This document shows, in pieces, positions 44,041 to 56,762 of a stretch of DNA of 64,000 bases. Every line of letters begins with the position of its first letter. The first letter of the stretch is position 1. The notes under the pieces are model-generated. The model was not told where the DNA came from. It searched no databases and worked only from the letters and a program-made list of their open reading frames with translations. Made by a program: the position numbers and the translations under genes. The DNA comes from Apoderus coryli (Eukaryota > Arthropoda > Insecta > Coleoptera > Attelabidae): NCBI GenBank assembly GCA_911728435.2, contig OU452198.1, positions 33,633,902 to 33,697,901 of the forward strand, given 5' to 3'.

Positions 44041-45535
44041 CCGAACTTATCGGAAGACAAGCTTATATTTTTGGGACACCCTGAAACTAAAACTTTACGA
44101 TTCGAGCAGTAACTAATTAGTTCAAATTTTGACAAACTCTTTTTGAGTCACCCGTTACAATTAATTATAGATTCAATTTATAAACTGTTCAGTTATAAAC
44201 CACATCGCAATTTGAATACCTGACAGGTGAAGAGCATATATTCAGTAAACTGCCTATCATTTGACGATTAATAATTTATCTCACAAAAAAAAAACTGGGG
44301 AAAAAAGCAGCGGCAGTATATTATAATACCGGAGAGTTATTGACAAGACTGATTAACGAATGATCACATAAACACTCCTTCCATCAACTATATGATATGA
44401 AGAGACATCAAACATTGTGAAGGGTTTAAATAATAAATGGCGTGATTTTTTTAAATACAAGCTCAACATTTTGTCATTTGAAATTTTTAAATTAATGGGT
44501 TTTATATGAGTTCAATCAGAAATCTTTAATAAGCAAGAGGAATAGCAGAAATAAACTGTTGCCCTCGAGGGACGAATAGCTCTCCATATTTATGTGTAAA
44601 ACTAATAAATTTATGACCTTTTTGTCATTTATCTACAATGTATATATATTTTTTTTTTGTTTTAGACATCAGCTATTTTTTTTAAGTATCGGGTTTTGCT
44701 TCTTTTTCTGCTCTTTGGAGCCACTATTTATACGTACATATTTTATATATCAGATCTTCTACGCCAAGTTCTTGTACGCAAAATAGTTGATTTTTTTATT
44801 ATAAACTTAATTTTGCCTCCTTTTCTACTATTTACGACCGCCTATGTAAACAAAATTGTTATGCTGCATGTTGTAGGTTATCTTACATCAAAGCTATATA
44901 TAATTAGCCAATTTTTCTTGTATATTTGGGAAACATTTTTTTTTCGTTTTTGGTCCTTTTTTAGAGATTTTCGAACGCCTGTGTGAACCAATTCTTTTAT
45001 AAAATATTTTTTAGATTATATTGTATACACAACTATGAAAAATTATTTCAAATAAGTTTAGGAAATTCATTTTCTTAAAATCTTTTTTGCCACATTTTAC
45101 ACTATTTTCGAACGCCAATGTAGTCTAATATTTATATTCAAAATTTTAGGTTAGATTCAATTAAATGCATAAAAAATTATGCAGTTTTTCGGATAAGTTT
45201 AAGAACTATGATTTTTTTTAAATTTTTGAACCCTCTTTTAAACCCCATGCCTACGTTCAATGTTTCCCAAAATCTAATCAGCTCCTTGCCATGTCCAATA
45301 GTATTTTTGTACCAAATTTGGTTAAAATCTGTTAAGTAGTTTTTGCGTTTTCCTGGATATGGACAGACATTTTTTTAAAACTACTTGTTTATGTATAAAA
45401 TGACCAAAACCAATTATTTCCGGTGAAATTAAAAATTACATAAAAATTTTTTTCATGAAACTAATAGTCTCCATATATATATATTACATATATGATATGA
45501 AGAGCTTATAATATGAAACATAGGTATCTGGAGTA
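44041..45535. other. Non-coding gap
   Basis: A mariner-like GGACACCCTG end lies near 44075. 45140-45300 is a dispersed repeat similar to 26025-26180. The hydrophobic T-rich frames at 44592-44986 are probably chance products of T-rich sequence. No gene supported. Confidence 0.5.
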
Positions 45536-45800
45536 CAAAGGGTTCAGGTCTGTGAATGTTGTGGCGACTTCTGGGGTGCCCCAGGACTCCGGGCTGGGTT
45601 GTTTTTATGTTTCATTGATGACATTTCTAGTAATATGACCAATAACTCACTCTGTTACGCTGATGACTTCAAGATATTTTCTGTTATTGACAGGGCTGAC
45701 GATTGTTTTCTGCCTCAGGTCGACTTGGACAGGATTTACGATTGATGTAGCAACCTGCATTTAAATATCAAAAAGTGCTTTTCTTTTTATTATTCACAGC
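45536..45800 (+). pseudogene. Short LINE RT core relic
   Basis: NVVATSGVPQ in one frame is followed in another by NSLCYADDFKIFSVIDRADD and HLNIKKC, i.e. RT block B and the catalytic YADD. It matches the style of the relics at 17209 and 52440 (DDxKxFSxI). Both ends are lost. Confidence 0.75.
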
Positions 45801-46539
45801 AAAGTAAGAGCCCTAAGAGCATCATATTATCTAAACAATTAAGTTGACCGTGTGTGATCAAATTAAAGATTTAGGTATTTTCTAGGGATTGAGACGGTTT
45901 TTGACAAATATTTAGGTAAATTGGGAAAAATAGATGGGGTTTAAATTTAGGATCTTTGTTTATAGATAATCTTTGTCTTTGTGTTGGTGGAAACCCGGTT
46001 GAAGGTAATTATTCTCTCGTATAATATGGCTCTCAGGAATTGGAACGGATTCTGCACTTTTTTACAACAAACTACCGCGGTTTTTGACGTATTGAAATTA
46101 AATCTAGGAATAGCCTGTAACCATTTCTGTTCTTTGCAAAATAGAAAAATGATTATTAGTTTACTATTTTGCTCTTGTTTATAATTGGATTTACGTTCAG
46201 GTATACAGCACGTAGAAGGCATATACTAAAAACCAAGAATCAAAAATAAAAAAAATCAGGTACTTACCTAAAAATCCAGCTGAATTTAATTATAATAATA
46301 ATTCTTAAATATACATAGAAACTCTTGTACAAAAGACACTTCCATCGCTTAGTTTGGTATAGGACAAACACTATTCTAATATCACTTTATTTTATTAACA
46401 AACAGTTTATGCGGTGTTGTAACTTACAGGAAATTTAGACGATATAACTTATCACTACCAGTTTCTTTAAAAAGAAGGCTGTTGACGACCCAAAAATAGA
46501 ACCAATTAAGTAGTATCCCTATAGGAATACCGCCATTCT
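45801..46539. other. Non-coding gap
   Basis: Overlapping frames on both strands at 45947-46222 are a single AT-balanced stretch without recognisable protein. No element boundary seen. Confidence 0.45.
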
Positions 46540-47560
46540 TGTGACAGATTTAAATTAGCGGGTGTTCTAGACAGAAGCCAGAATAAAGAAATCTAATTAA
46601 AATTTTCAGTCCAAGTGAACACCGATTAGGCTATTTAAACCGTACACTAGTTCGATTATAAGCTTTACAAGCGACTTCTACTTTAGGTTTTAATTGATAC
46701 AAGTACAAACGAAGAATATCAAACTTTACAATCTGTATTAAAATAAAATTAACTGACCCTTATGACCGTGGATCATTGTATTACTTTATAGATCTCACCG
46801 GTAACTTAACACATTAACACACTTATTTATATAAAGAAAAACACTATTTGGATAACCCTTCTGTTTACTAAGGTATATCTAAAGCTTTTCCCAAGTAGAA
46901 GCTTTACTTGAAATAAAAACACAAGATTTTGGGCTTTTCAAAACCACTAATTTTAATTATAAATAATAAAAATCAATGACAATAAAAGAAATAAATCTGT
47001 ATAAATAAAAAATTAAAAGAAAATGAAAATCAAGAAAAAAAATCTTGTTTTAGGACACTGTACAACTTGAAATAGGTAAATTAATATAATTAAGAATTAT
47101 ATTAACAAAGCTTTAATTATAATTGTAATCTGACAATTATAACAGACATTAAGTTCGACTATTCGAAATATTAAACAATTTACAAAAACAAACAAACTTT
47201 AACTTTACTGAAATTGAATTATAAACAAAAAGAACTTACTGATCAAAACTTTACGTCCACTGATTATTAAGAAACTTTAGAAAACTTACTGTTTAAGAAC
47301 TGAAAAGAACTGGACTTTATATAAACTGAAATAGTATCTTAATACTTTAAACAAACTATAAAATAACTCTTAAACTTTGTAAAATCTTAGAAGTCCAAAA
47401 ACTCTTAAAATAAATTAAAATAATTCTTAAACTTTATAAAAACTAATACGACTGTACTATTCAAGAATTAGAACGATTCTAACTTTTTGAAAAGCAAAGG
47501 CATTTCAAATCACTTCATAAGATTTCTCAGAAAAATTAGGTAACTAGAAACTTATTTTCG
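46540..47560 (+). repeat. Long dispersed repeat, copy 2 (LTR-like)
   Basis: Homologous to 33236-34010 in the same orientation. This copy has an extra AT-rich block around 47000-47200. Blocks such as ACTTTATATAAACTGAAATA recur. Non-coding. Confidence 0.6.
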
Positions 47561-48480
47561 CTATCCAAAACTATTCAGAAAAAATAAATATAAATCTACC
47601 CTAGTGGATAGGGTAAGATAACATATATACTTTAACGCTAGTGGCGTGGGTTGCTGTGTTTTGTTACATTCTTACCACCGTCAAAAAGTCCAAACAAATT
47701 ACTTTATTTTATTAACTAACATTTTATTTGGTATTGTAATTTGTAACACAAAATTTAGACTATTATACACACACACACACACTACTAGTTTAAAAAAAAA
47801 GCGGTTTTAATTAAGCTCAATAAACACTGATTTAATTAGACCGCGTATTGCAATGTAATACTTTAAATATTACACATTGATAGGTTCTCAACATTGCCAT
47901 ATTTACTTGTTCATGGCTTGTCTGAATACGGCTGTGACTTTGTACTAAATTGTGACATTATTTGTTTCCAAATTTAAAAACAATTCCTCGAGCGACATCG
48001 CTTCGTGTGCTTTAGCAGCAAATTTCTGAAGGACACTGTATATCTAATAAATTCTACACCCTTAAGCAAAAAGGCCAAGATAAGATGATGAAATATATAG
48101 TTTTATATAGAAAATTTCATACTTGACTTCGAAATACATCATATTATTCTAATATTATGTATATTTCGTATCGCATATTTCTTTCTTTAAGTATTATATT
48201 TTCAAATACCTTTTGATTTAGTGCTTGCCATCGGGCACGCTGTGAAAGGAAACAAAGAGAAGGCATAGAAGGAAAACTAGTCTGTTTAAAGTTAAGTAAT
48301 ATTTCTTGAAACACAGATTCTAGAACTTGAGTTATTTCTATTATATGTTAAAATGAAATCCTAGAACTGTGTTTGTATTTTAAGTTGCCTCGTTTACAAA
48401 TAGCTTAGATGAACTTGGATGGCCGAAAATTAAATTGTTGCAATCATATTATGGAGCATTATTATAGAATAATTAATTTT
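47561..48480. other. Non-coding gap
   Basis: An AC microsatellite lies near 47768-47783. The sequence at 47634-47672 is the reverse complement of 13080-13120. No gene recognised. Confidence 0.5.
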
Positions 48481-48990
48481 TATGATGTAGAATAAAAACC
48501 ACGTCGACTCCACAAAATTTAATTTATAATCACTTCCAAAATAGTGTCAAGTCAATCGACAGCACTCACAAACCATACATGTTTCGACATCATATATTAT
48601 ACTCCTCGTAAATATGGACTATTTTACAAAAATTTTAAGAGCTAGTCAGGCTATACTAATCCAAGAATATAGAAATCTCTCTTTGAAGCGAAAGTTGATA
48701 CGACTTGACATGTATTTTAATCAAATGAGAATCCCCAATTAATTTATTTTATCAAATAAAATCAATTTCTGCAAAATGTAATTCAAATGACTTCATTGAG
48801 ATTTCTTATTAAAAAAAAATTACCACTGATGATGACATTATATGTCGAAACATGTATGGTTTGTGAGTCCTGTCGATTGACTTGATACTATTTTGGAAGT
48901 GATTGTAAATTAATTTTTGTGGAGTCGACGTGTTTTTATTGTACATCATATATTATACTCGTCGTAAATATGGACTATTTTACAAAAATT
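48481..48990. repeat. Inverted and direct repeats around a hammerhead motif
   Basis: The left arm 48481-48589 is the reverse complement of 48847-48950 (about 105 bp, few mismatches; shared GTGGAGTCGACGTG). In addition, 48588-48634 and 48945-48990 are direct repeats of about 46 bp (TAAATATGGACTATTTTACA). The mixed direct/inverted arrangement of pseudo-LTR sequence is typical of Penelope-like insertions. The hammerhead core is complete only on the right side. Confidence 0.82.
48826..48861 (+). ncRNA. Hammerhead-ribozyme-like motif
   Basis: CTGATGA at 48826-48832, stem II GACAT/ATGTC with a 3-nt loop (48834-48846), GAAA 48847-48850, then a short stem-III segment and GUU at 48859-48861. The first two stem-I pairs form (A-U, C-G) but the rest is weak. 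It is a close relative of the motif at 2726, sharing ACTGATGATGA and GAAACATGT. Confidence 0.6.
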
Positions 48991-49079
48991 AACTTTTACT
49001 ATCTTGTACTTTCATATAGATAACGTTAAATTAAATTGGAACTAAAATAAACCTCAAACAATACAGACTTTGTGTTCCT
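48991..49079. other. Short spacer
   Basis: AT-rich spacer before the satellite array; nothing recognised. Confidence 0.4.
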
Positions 49080-51010
49080 GGGTATTTTTAGGGAGCCACG
49101 GTCGAAATACATTAGTATTTAACTCAAACATCCCCTGAACCATGGTACCTAATTGAAGAAATAAAACTTTTGTGTTACGGTAAAAAATTAAATTAAGTTT
49201 TAAACGTTTTAATAAAAAAAAACGACAGAAAAATATTACAAAACAAAAATAAAATAACAACAAAACTAAATGCGCTTTCTTAGTTTTAACCAACGTTATA
49301 AACTTTAAAGACAGCCTGCCGAGCAAACAAAATATTTGTTTTCTGCAGTGAGTCCGACAAAAAGCTCATGGAACCAACAGCCACACTTTTGATACTGTCG
49401 CATATCCTCCATTCGGAAATGGAGGAACAGGCTTTTAGGAAGCCATAGTACCAAATAATAAAAAAAATAAAGAAAAGTTTTGAGTCAAGGTTAAAAATTA
49501 AATTCAGGATTAAACGTTTTAATAAAAAACAAGACAGAAAAATATTAAAAACAAAAATATAATAACAATAAAATGAAATACCCTTTGTTAGTTTTAACCA
49601 TTGTTATAAAACTTTAAAGCCAGCTTTCGGACAATTTAAATCCATGTTTTCTTAAGTACTTCCGACAAAAAGCTCATGGAACCAACAGCCACACTTACGA
49701 CACTGTCGCATGTCCTCCATTCGGAAATGGAGGAAACAGGCTTTTAGGAAGCAATAGTACCAAACAATAAAACAAATAAGGAAAAGTTTTGAGTTGAGGT
49801 TAAAAATTAAATTCAGGTTTAAATGTTTTAATAAAGAACAAGACAGAAAAATATTAAAAACAAAAATAAAATTAAATACGCTTTGTTAGTTTAAGCCATT
49901 GTTATAAAACTTTAAAGCCAGCTTTCGGACAATTTAAATCCATGTCTTCTTAAGTACTTCCGACAAAAGGCTCATGGAACCAACAGCCACACTTTTGACA
50001 CTATCGCATATCCTCCATTCGGAAATGGAGGAAACAGGCTTTTAGGAAGCCATAGTACCAAATAATAAAAAAAATAAAGAAAAGTTTTGAGTTAAGGTTA
50101 AAAATTAAATTCAGGTTTAAACGTTTTAATAAAGAACAAGCCAGAAAAATATTAAAAACAAAAATAAAATAACAATAAAATTAAATACGCTTTGTTAGTT
50201 TTAACCATTGTTATAAAACTTTAAAGCAAGCTTTCGGACAATTTAAAACCATTTCTTCTTAAGTACTTCCGACAAAAAGCTCATGGAACCAACAGCCACA
50301 CTTTCGACACTGTCGCATATCCTCCATTCGGAAATGGAGGAAACAGGCGTTTAGGAAGCCATAGTACCAAATAATAAAAAAAATAAAGAAAAGTTTTGAG
50401 GTAAGGTTAAAAATTAAATTCAGGTTTAAACGTTTTAATAAATAACAAGACAGAAAAATATTGAAAACAAAAATAAAATAACAATAAAATTAAATACGCT
50501 TTGTTAGTTTTTAACAATTGTTATAAAACTTTAAAGCCAGCTTTCGGACAATTTAAATCCATGTCTTCTTAAGTACTTCTGACAAAAAGCTCATGGAACC
50601 AACAGCCACACTTTCGACACTGTCGCATATCCTCCATTCGGAAAAGTCGGAAGCAGCAAATGCTGCTTTTGGGAAGCCATGATCCCAATACAGTCCGCAT
50701 TTGTTCTTAACTGCAATATACACTGATTCATGGTAATTGACAAAATAGAGAGAACTTTTGAGTTAAGGTTGAAAATTAAATTAAGTTTTAAACGTTTTAA
50801 TCAAGAACAAGACACAAAAATATTACAAAACCAAAATAAAATATCAAAAAAATTAAATACGCTTTGTTAGTTGTAACCAATGTTATAAAACTTTAAAGTC
50901 AGCTTCCCGGACAATCAAAATCCTTCTCTTCTTCAGTAGCTCCGACAAAAAGCGTATGGAACCAAAAGCTACACTGTCGCATATCCTCCATTCGGAAAAG
51001 ACGGAAGCAG
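49080..51010. repeat. About 308-bp satellite, six units
   Basis: The landmark GCTCATGGAACCAACAGCCA begins at about 49364, 49672, 49970, 50279 and 50589, with a diverged unit at 50952. Spacings are 308, 298, 309, 310 and 363. Each unit has AAACGTTTTAATAAA, a TTTCGGACAATTTAAA segment and, in most, the hairpin TCCTCCATTCGGAAATGGAGGA. The edge units are more diverged than the middle ones, as expected for unequal exchange. No coding capacity. Confidence 0.92.
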
Positions 51011-52439
51011 CAAATGCTGAGTCTGGAGTAGCGCATGTGTAGTGTTCGGTCGTAGACAATAAATATGTCATGGCTCTCCGCTTCTTCAACAGTATTGTAA
51101 TCTAGGTGGTATTATATTTTTCGGACGATAAATTTGCCAAACGTATCCTAATTTCCAGTTCCGTTATTTTCTGAGGAGGCTAAGGATGTTTTTGATGGAT
51201 ACCTGCGCAATTTTCTTCCTCACTGATACGTTTTATGAGTCTAAAGAGTAATATATTTTTCGTTTCCATGAAAAATTGTTTTTGCAATTTGACAACATCG
51301 ACATCGGTCCAAATGAAAATTTTAAACTGTTTGTAGTGCAACCATAGGAAAAAATGAGATTTAATGAAACAACATGCCATTTCATTGCGCTACTTTTTCA
51401 TCCAAAATGCTGCTAGTAATTGCGATTTGCATATTTGGGGATGGTTTGGGAAAAAAAACAAAGCAAGAGATTTAAATGTTGTATTTTATTGCCTGTTAGT
51501 TTTAGAATACAGGAACACATGTGAATGTGGGATAAATGACTGCGAACTATAAAAATCGGTTAGAGATATAAAATGTTTGTCTACATTGTCGTAAAAATGA
51601 TTTCCTCAATATTATTATTGTCAAAGATATACCGAGTGGTCCAATAATAATGACAGTTTATATGCAGTTTGAAATAAATTACAATTCATATATGATTTTT
51701 ATTTTTTATGTGCTAAAATATTGTGTTTCATATCTATGTTTTAATTTATTAAATAAGTACTTATTTAGTTAAGTATATGTAATTTTGTACTTTTTCAATT
51801 TATTTTTCTTTTGTATATTTTTGTTACATTTGTTTAGTGGTTATTAGTTTGTTAAAAATCAAACATAAGTAATTTTGCGTAACAGAAATAAGAAAAAAAG
51901 CTTTTATGTACCTAGTGGTTTTAATTTGAAAATTTACTTACTTAATTTAAATATCGAATATACAATTACATTTTTACCGTTCGTAAGAATAATTTTTAAA
52001 CATGCGTGCATAGATTACAATACGCCCCCGTATATCGCTTTCTGGGCTATGATGTATTGTTGCATGTCCCGATACGCGGCATCTTTCTGTAAACGCTCCA
52101 CAAAGGATACCGACGAGAGTGGGTATACTGTCTCTTATATTTACCCTAAGCACGTGCAGGTAAAAACAGAGGGCCAAAAAGAATATTTTTTGAGTCTTTG
52201 TCTATCTGACTTTATGATAGGTGTATTTGCTACCCATTATTTCTAAAACATTTACAAAATCGAATTTTGGCGCGCTAAATTAGACAAATGCCCAAATTCT
52301 TGTTGTCTTGTACTTAACCCTTGTATAATGCAGCGTTTCAGTTTAAAATAAAATAATAACACTCAAGATTAGCTGTGATAGAATATAGACTGTATCATTT
52401 CAACAGGATATCATATCATACACGATATAAAAAACAAAT
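51011..52439. other. Mostly non-coding gap with a small open frame
   Basis: Near 51636 a mariner-like ACCGAGTGGTCCAATAATAA end occurs. A GC-richer patch at 52010-52160 contains a minus-strand frame (52134-52015) reading SVSFVERLQKDAAYRDMQQY and IIAQKAIYGGVL before TAA. It looks more protein-like than its surroundings, but I cannot name it. It could be a last exon or a transposon scrap. Confidence 0.35.
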
Positions 52440-54330
52440 CTAAATTAGGGAATAAATGGAGAATTACCCAATCTATACAATATTTTAATATGTTCAAACC
52501 ATTGCGTGGCCTTATTAAGGCAAAGATTCATACCGTATACGATAACTATATAAGGTCAATTCAAAATTCTATGAAAAGTGACCCAAAGCAGTTATGGAAA
52601 TTTATAGAAAACAAGCCATCCCACGGGCATTGTTGACGCATTTTCTGCTTTTTTTCAAGAGGTTTTTGTTGCATCGGAACAAGTAGAATACGGTGGCTCC
52701 GCGTCCACTTTAAATGTCTCCATTGGAGATATTGATTTTAAGGATGTTTATGGTGCAATAAAGGCAGTCAAACCAAAAATGACTTCTGGCTACGACGGCA
52801 TTCCCGCATGTTATTAAAGATTGTGCTTATTGCCTAGCCAAACGACTACAAAGTATTTTTAATAAGTCCATCCAATCGAGAATGTTTCCAGATTATTGGA
52901 AGTTGGCAAAAATATGTCCAGTTGACAAGTCGGGTGATGCTAATTGTATAAAAAAGTATCGCTCTATTTCTATACTGCCGAACTTTGTTGAGACTGTGCT
53001 GCATGAAAAAATTTTTAGTCAAGTAAAGCATCTTGTCTCTACAGATCAACGTGGATTATATCAGAGACGCTGCACATCTACCAATCTGGGACAGTTTTGC
53101 CAACAAGTCTATCCAGCTCTGGGTGAGGCTCTTCAAATTGATGTTGTCTTTACCGATTTTTCCAAGGCTTTCGACCAGCTGGACCACGGAATAATGAAAC
53201 GTAAGCTTAACGAGTTTGGTTTCACCGATGATCTGATTTTCTTTAATTTTAATTCTTACTTAACTGGTAGTAGACAGTTCGTTGAATATAACGGATTTAA
53301 GTCGAGTGAGGTTGCTGTGACTATAGTCGCGCAACAGGGCAGTAATCTCGCACCGTTGTTGTTTGCCTTATACATCAATGATATAACAGATAATATATCG
53401 AATTCTTGTTTACTTTTTGCGGATGACTTAAAGGTGTTCTCCATAATTAACACCTATAACGACTGTCTGCGATTCCAGGCGGATTTAGTGACATTGGATG
53501 GGTGGTGCTGTCACAATAAACTGCCTTTATATTCCAGCAAATATGAAATCATGAGTATTACTAACCCGTGAACCAATTGTGTGTGATTATACCATAAACG
53601 GCTCTAATCTTCCGAGGTGCTCAACTAAAAAGGACCTTGGTGTGACTGTTGATTGTATGTTGACATATAATCAACATATACGCAACATAACCCAGAGTGC
53701 TCTTCGTACACTTGGATTTATTTTCAGAAGTACCAGTGGTTTTAAAGATCCAAACTGCCTTATTACATTGTATCACGTACTTGTCCGACCTAAGTTGGAG
53801 TATGCATCAGTCATTTGGGCTCCCATATATCAGTTCATACTAATAAATTCAAGAATGTTTAACGCCAATTTTTAAAGCATTTGGCATTTAGGGTGGCATT
53901 GATCACTCGCTTCTCTTAAACATATTCAATTTTGCATCTTTAAAATCTCGTAGAATAGTAGCATATCAGTTGATGCTTTTTAGGTTGATCAACGGCCAAA
54001 TCGATTGTCCCTATTTGCTGGAAAGCATTGATTTTAATGTCCCACAATATAATGTAAGATCCCCATATTTATTCAGAAACCCTCAAAGACATTCAAACTA
54101 CGAGAGTAGGGCGCCGATAACAATGGCCTCGAGTTTGTCAAATGAATACAAATTTTATGAAAGCGTTAGTTATTTTGATGTAAAGCTGATTGCGTTTAAG
54201 AAAATGTTGTATAGTCTTATTAATATGTAATTATGAATATATTGTGAATTTACTGTTATTGGTTTGCCTTGTAATTGGGTGTACGCCTGTTAGGCAAATA
54301 AAGCATTATTTATTTATTATTATTATTTAT
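52440..54330 (+). pseudogene. LINE with most of RT, decayed
   Basis: From the 5' side: linker sequence (MFKPLRGLIKAKIHTVYDNY near 52490, SDPKQLWKFIENK near 52570), then VDAFSAFFQEVFVASEQ. Fingers KPKMTSGYDGIPA lie near 52780, RSISILPNFVETVL near 52960, motif A VFTDFSKAFDQLD near 53155, the weakened block B AQQGSNLAPLLFALYINDI near 53330 and catalytic FADDLKVFSI near 53420. The thumb (53579-53875) and C-terminus (to LINM at 54230) follow in other frames. The 3' end has AATAAAGCATT and an ATTT/ATT tail near 54298-54330. Several stops and shifts are present. Confidence 0.85.
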
Positions 54331-55991
54331 TTCTACTTTTTGTATTAAATTGATACCCTGTACTATTTTTGTACTTTAATATTTGTCATAGTAAATAATT
54401 ACCCAGCTAACACTTATGGTTAACAACAAACAACGCCCATACTGGTGCGAGATCTAATCCGTGCTAGAGAGAAACTTTCCTACATCAATTATCCCGTACT
54501 TAGGACACTAAAGAGGAGCAGGACCCTTTTGGGATTTTGTCGGTCCACCGCAATCAAACCTAGAGGCTGTTTGCTACTGCTCCTATACCACTATATACGA
54601 CGTACATGGCGTTATTGACATCATGGAAATTGACGATGAGAGTTAATCAAAATATTCGACAATTATTTCCTATAAATTCACAAGGGTTTCCTAGCCACTT
54701 GAATTCGAAGGCAGCCAGTTGGAAAGTTTTCGATATTAAAGGCATTTTGAAATTAAATCCGCTATCGACATTTTTTAGGCGAAATTTAGATAACATAACA
54801 GAAATATCCATTCCACTGGCTAATACAAGACTAGCATTGAACCAGAATAAACAAATTTATAAATAATTAGATAAATCCTGAAACTTTGACACCTTGTACC
54901 TCAGAAACAAAGCTTTCACGGATATATGATTGTATAAAAGTTCATCTTAAGAAATGAAAATGGGAAAAAAATTAAAATGACTCAACCTGTATAAAAATCC
55001 GAATAAATATACACTGTGTCCCAAAAGTTCCTTAGTGGCCAATTATTATCTCACCACCTATTTTGAGTTTAGGCTTATTTTTTATATGTTTATGAACATA
55101 GCTTCCTTCATCTCTAATTTATCCGCACGCCAGTTATAATGAGCCCTTTAAAAAAATGATTCACCGACGCTCTACTCTCACTTTAATTCATTTTTCAATT
55201 TATATTATACGTATAGTACATCTCATACTACTAATACAGTAAATTTCAGTATTGAGAACTGTTCGTGTCTCAAGGTCACCAGTTTATTTTTGCTGCGATC
55301 AAGTTTTGTATAACTACTACTTCAAAATTAAAAACAGTGTCACTATTAACACATCCCAGTTTATTTTTTATAATTTAATCAGTTCCTCGCTATATCCAAT
55401 AGTATTTTTGTACGAAATTTGATTAAATGACAGACCGACTGAATGAATTTAAAAAAAAACATTCTCCATATGTGTATTGCATAACATGGTATGGAGAGCT
55501 AAAAAGGAAACGAAAACTTTTAGTTCCTTACCTTGATGGTGTTGGCCGTTCTGCTGAAGCTGGCCAGCCGATGTTGGTATTCGTCAAAACTGTTACCTTT
55601 ATTTACCAGAATACCTAACATTCCACAATTGAACTGATGGTTATTTCGCGTAACTGTCATCTAGAAGATCCAGTTAAGTTATCAGGAACCCTCACATAAG
55701 GTTAGGGCTAACCTGAACACTGATAAACACTTTGACATTTATTTTATTGTCAGTTATTAGTTAACCAACAGCTAAACCACAGAACCGTGCATTGATAAAC
55801 CTGCCCTACGAAACGCAAAAAAAGACAAGAATTTGAAAGAGATTTTTGTCGCACACGGTACATTCTAGCCGTTCCCGTTCCCGACAAGAGTACCTCTTTG
55901 TCTAGAATATTCTGAAAATTCTGATTATCATACTAAAAATAACGAAACGTTGAAGGTGAAAAAAACTTCTTCTTCTTCTTCAAGTCCCTTG
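54331..55991. other. Non-coding gap
   Basis: Mariner-like ends occur near 54888 and 55015 (ACTGTGTCCCAAAAGTTCC). 55365-55430 is the dispersed repeat seen at 777 and 45315. The frame at 54606-54866 is not recognised. Confidence 0.45.
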
Positions 55992-56235
55992 TCATCTGCG
56001 AACGTTGGCAATCATTAGCGGTATCTGTACTTTGTCGACCGCTTTTCTAAAGAGACTTGTCGTATTCTCACCATACCATTGTCGCAAATTCTTCAACCAC
56101 GATATTCTTCGACGCCCGGGTCCTGTTCTGCCTTCGATTTTTCCTTCTATTATTAATTTGATAAATCCGTATTTTTCGTTTATGAGAATGTATCCAAAGT
56201 ACTTAAGTCTTTAAGTGTGAGCATGACTTCAGATA
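55992..56235 (-). pseudogene. C-terminal relic of an RTE-like LINE
   Basis: On the minus strand: LKDLKYFGYILINEKYG, IIEGKIEGRTGPGRRRISWL and KNLRQWYGENTTSLFRKAVD, ending at TGA (55992-55994). The EGxIEGRxGxGRRRxxWLxNLRxW motif is a common tail of RTE-type LINE proteins in insects. The 3' side continues into a GAAGAAGAAG microsatellite (about 55968-55981 on + as CTTCTTCTT), the usual simple-repeat tail. Confidence 0.78.
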
Positions 56236-56762
56236 TCCCTGCACCTCTGAACCAACACTTGGATACTAAACACGGCCTCCCTCGTGCCGAACCCGTTAAG
56301 AAAACCGAACTGAGATTTTTTGTGTTAACTTCGTTTTCAAATTCAAATACTGCGCGTATTAAACAGTGATAAACAACCTAAGCCTCATCTTTCTAGATAA
56401 GCGGAAATCAGCATAAAATGATCAGTTCAGTTTCTGGACACCCTGTATAATATCACTAGTAATCACTCATATATATGTGTCCTAAAAATGTTATAAATAC
56501 AAATTTTCGTTTTCATAACAGTGATAAATCATATTCAAATACAAAAAAATCGAAAATATGCGAAAACAAAGCTTCATAAAAAGTAACAGCCTGAAAACTG
56601 GTATTGACCCCATATTCGCGAGTTATGCCACAGATAAATCACCGAACCATAACCTGTGTGCTAGTTACATGCATTTTGTCGGGATTTATCTTAAAACACA
56701 TGTAATTTTTCATTTTACGTTTTCATAAACAAGTCCTTAAGACCACTTTTTTGCGTTATACG
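56236..56762. other. Non-coding gap
   Basis: GGACACCCTG near 56437 is another mariner-type end. No gene recognised. Confidence 0.45.

Noticed and set aside
44592..44986. Phe/Leu-rich frames suggesting membrane proteins
   Set aside because: Runs of T naturally give Phe/Leu codons; there is no conserved motif or splice context.
49054..49326. 90-codon minus-strand frame
   Set aside because: It is the first diverged satellite unit read through; the equivalent frame is broken in the other units.
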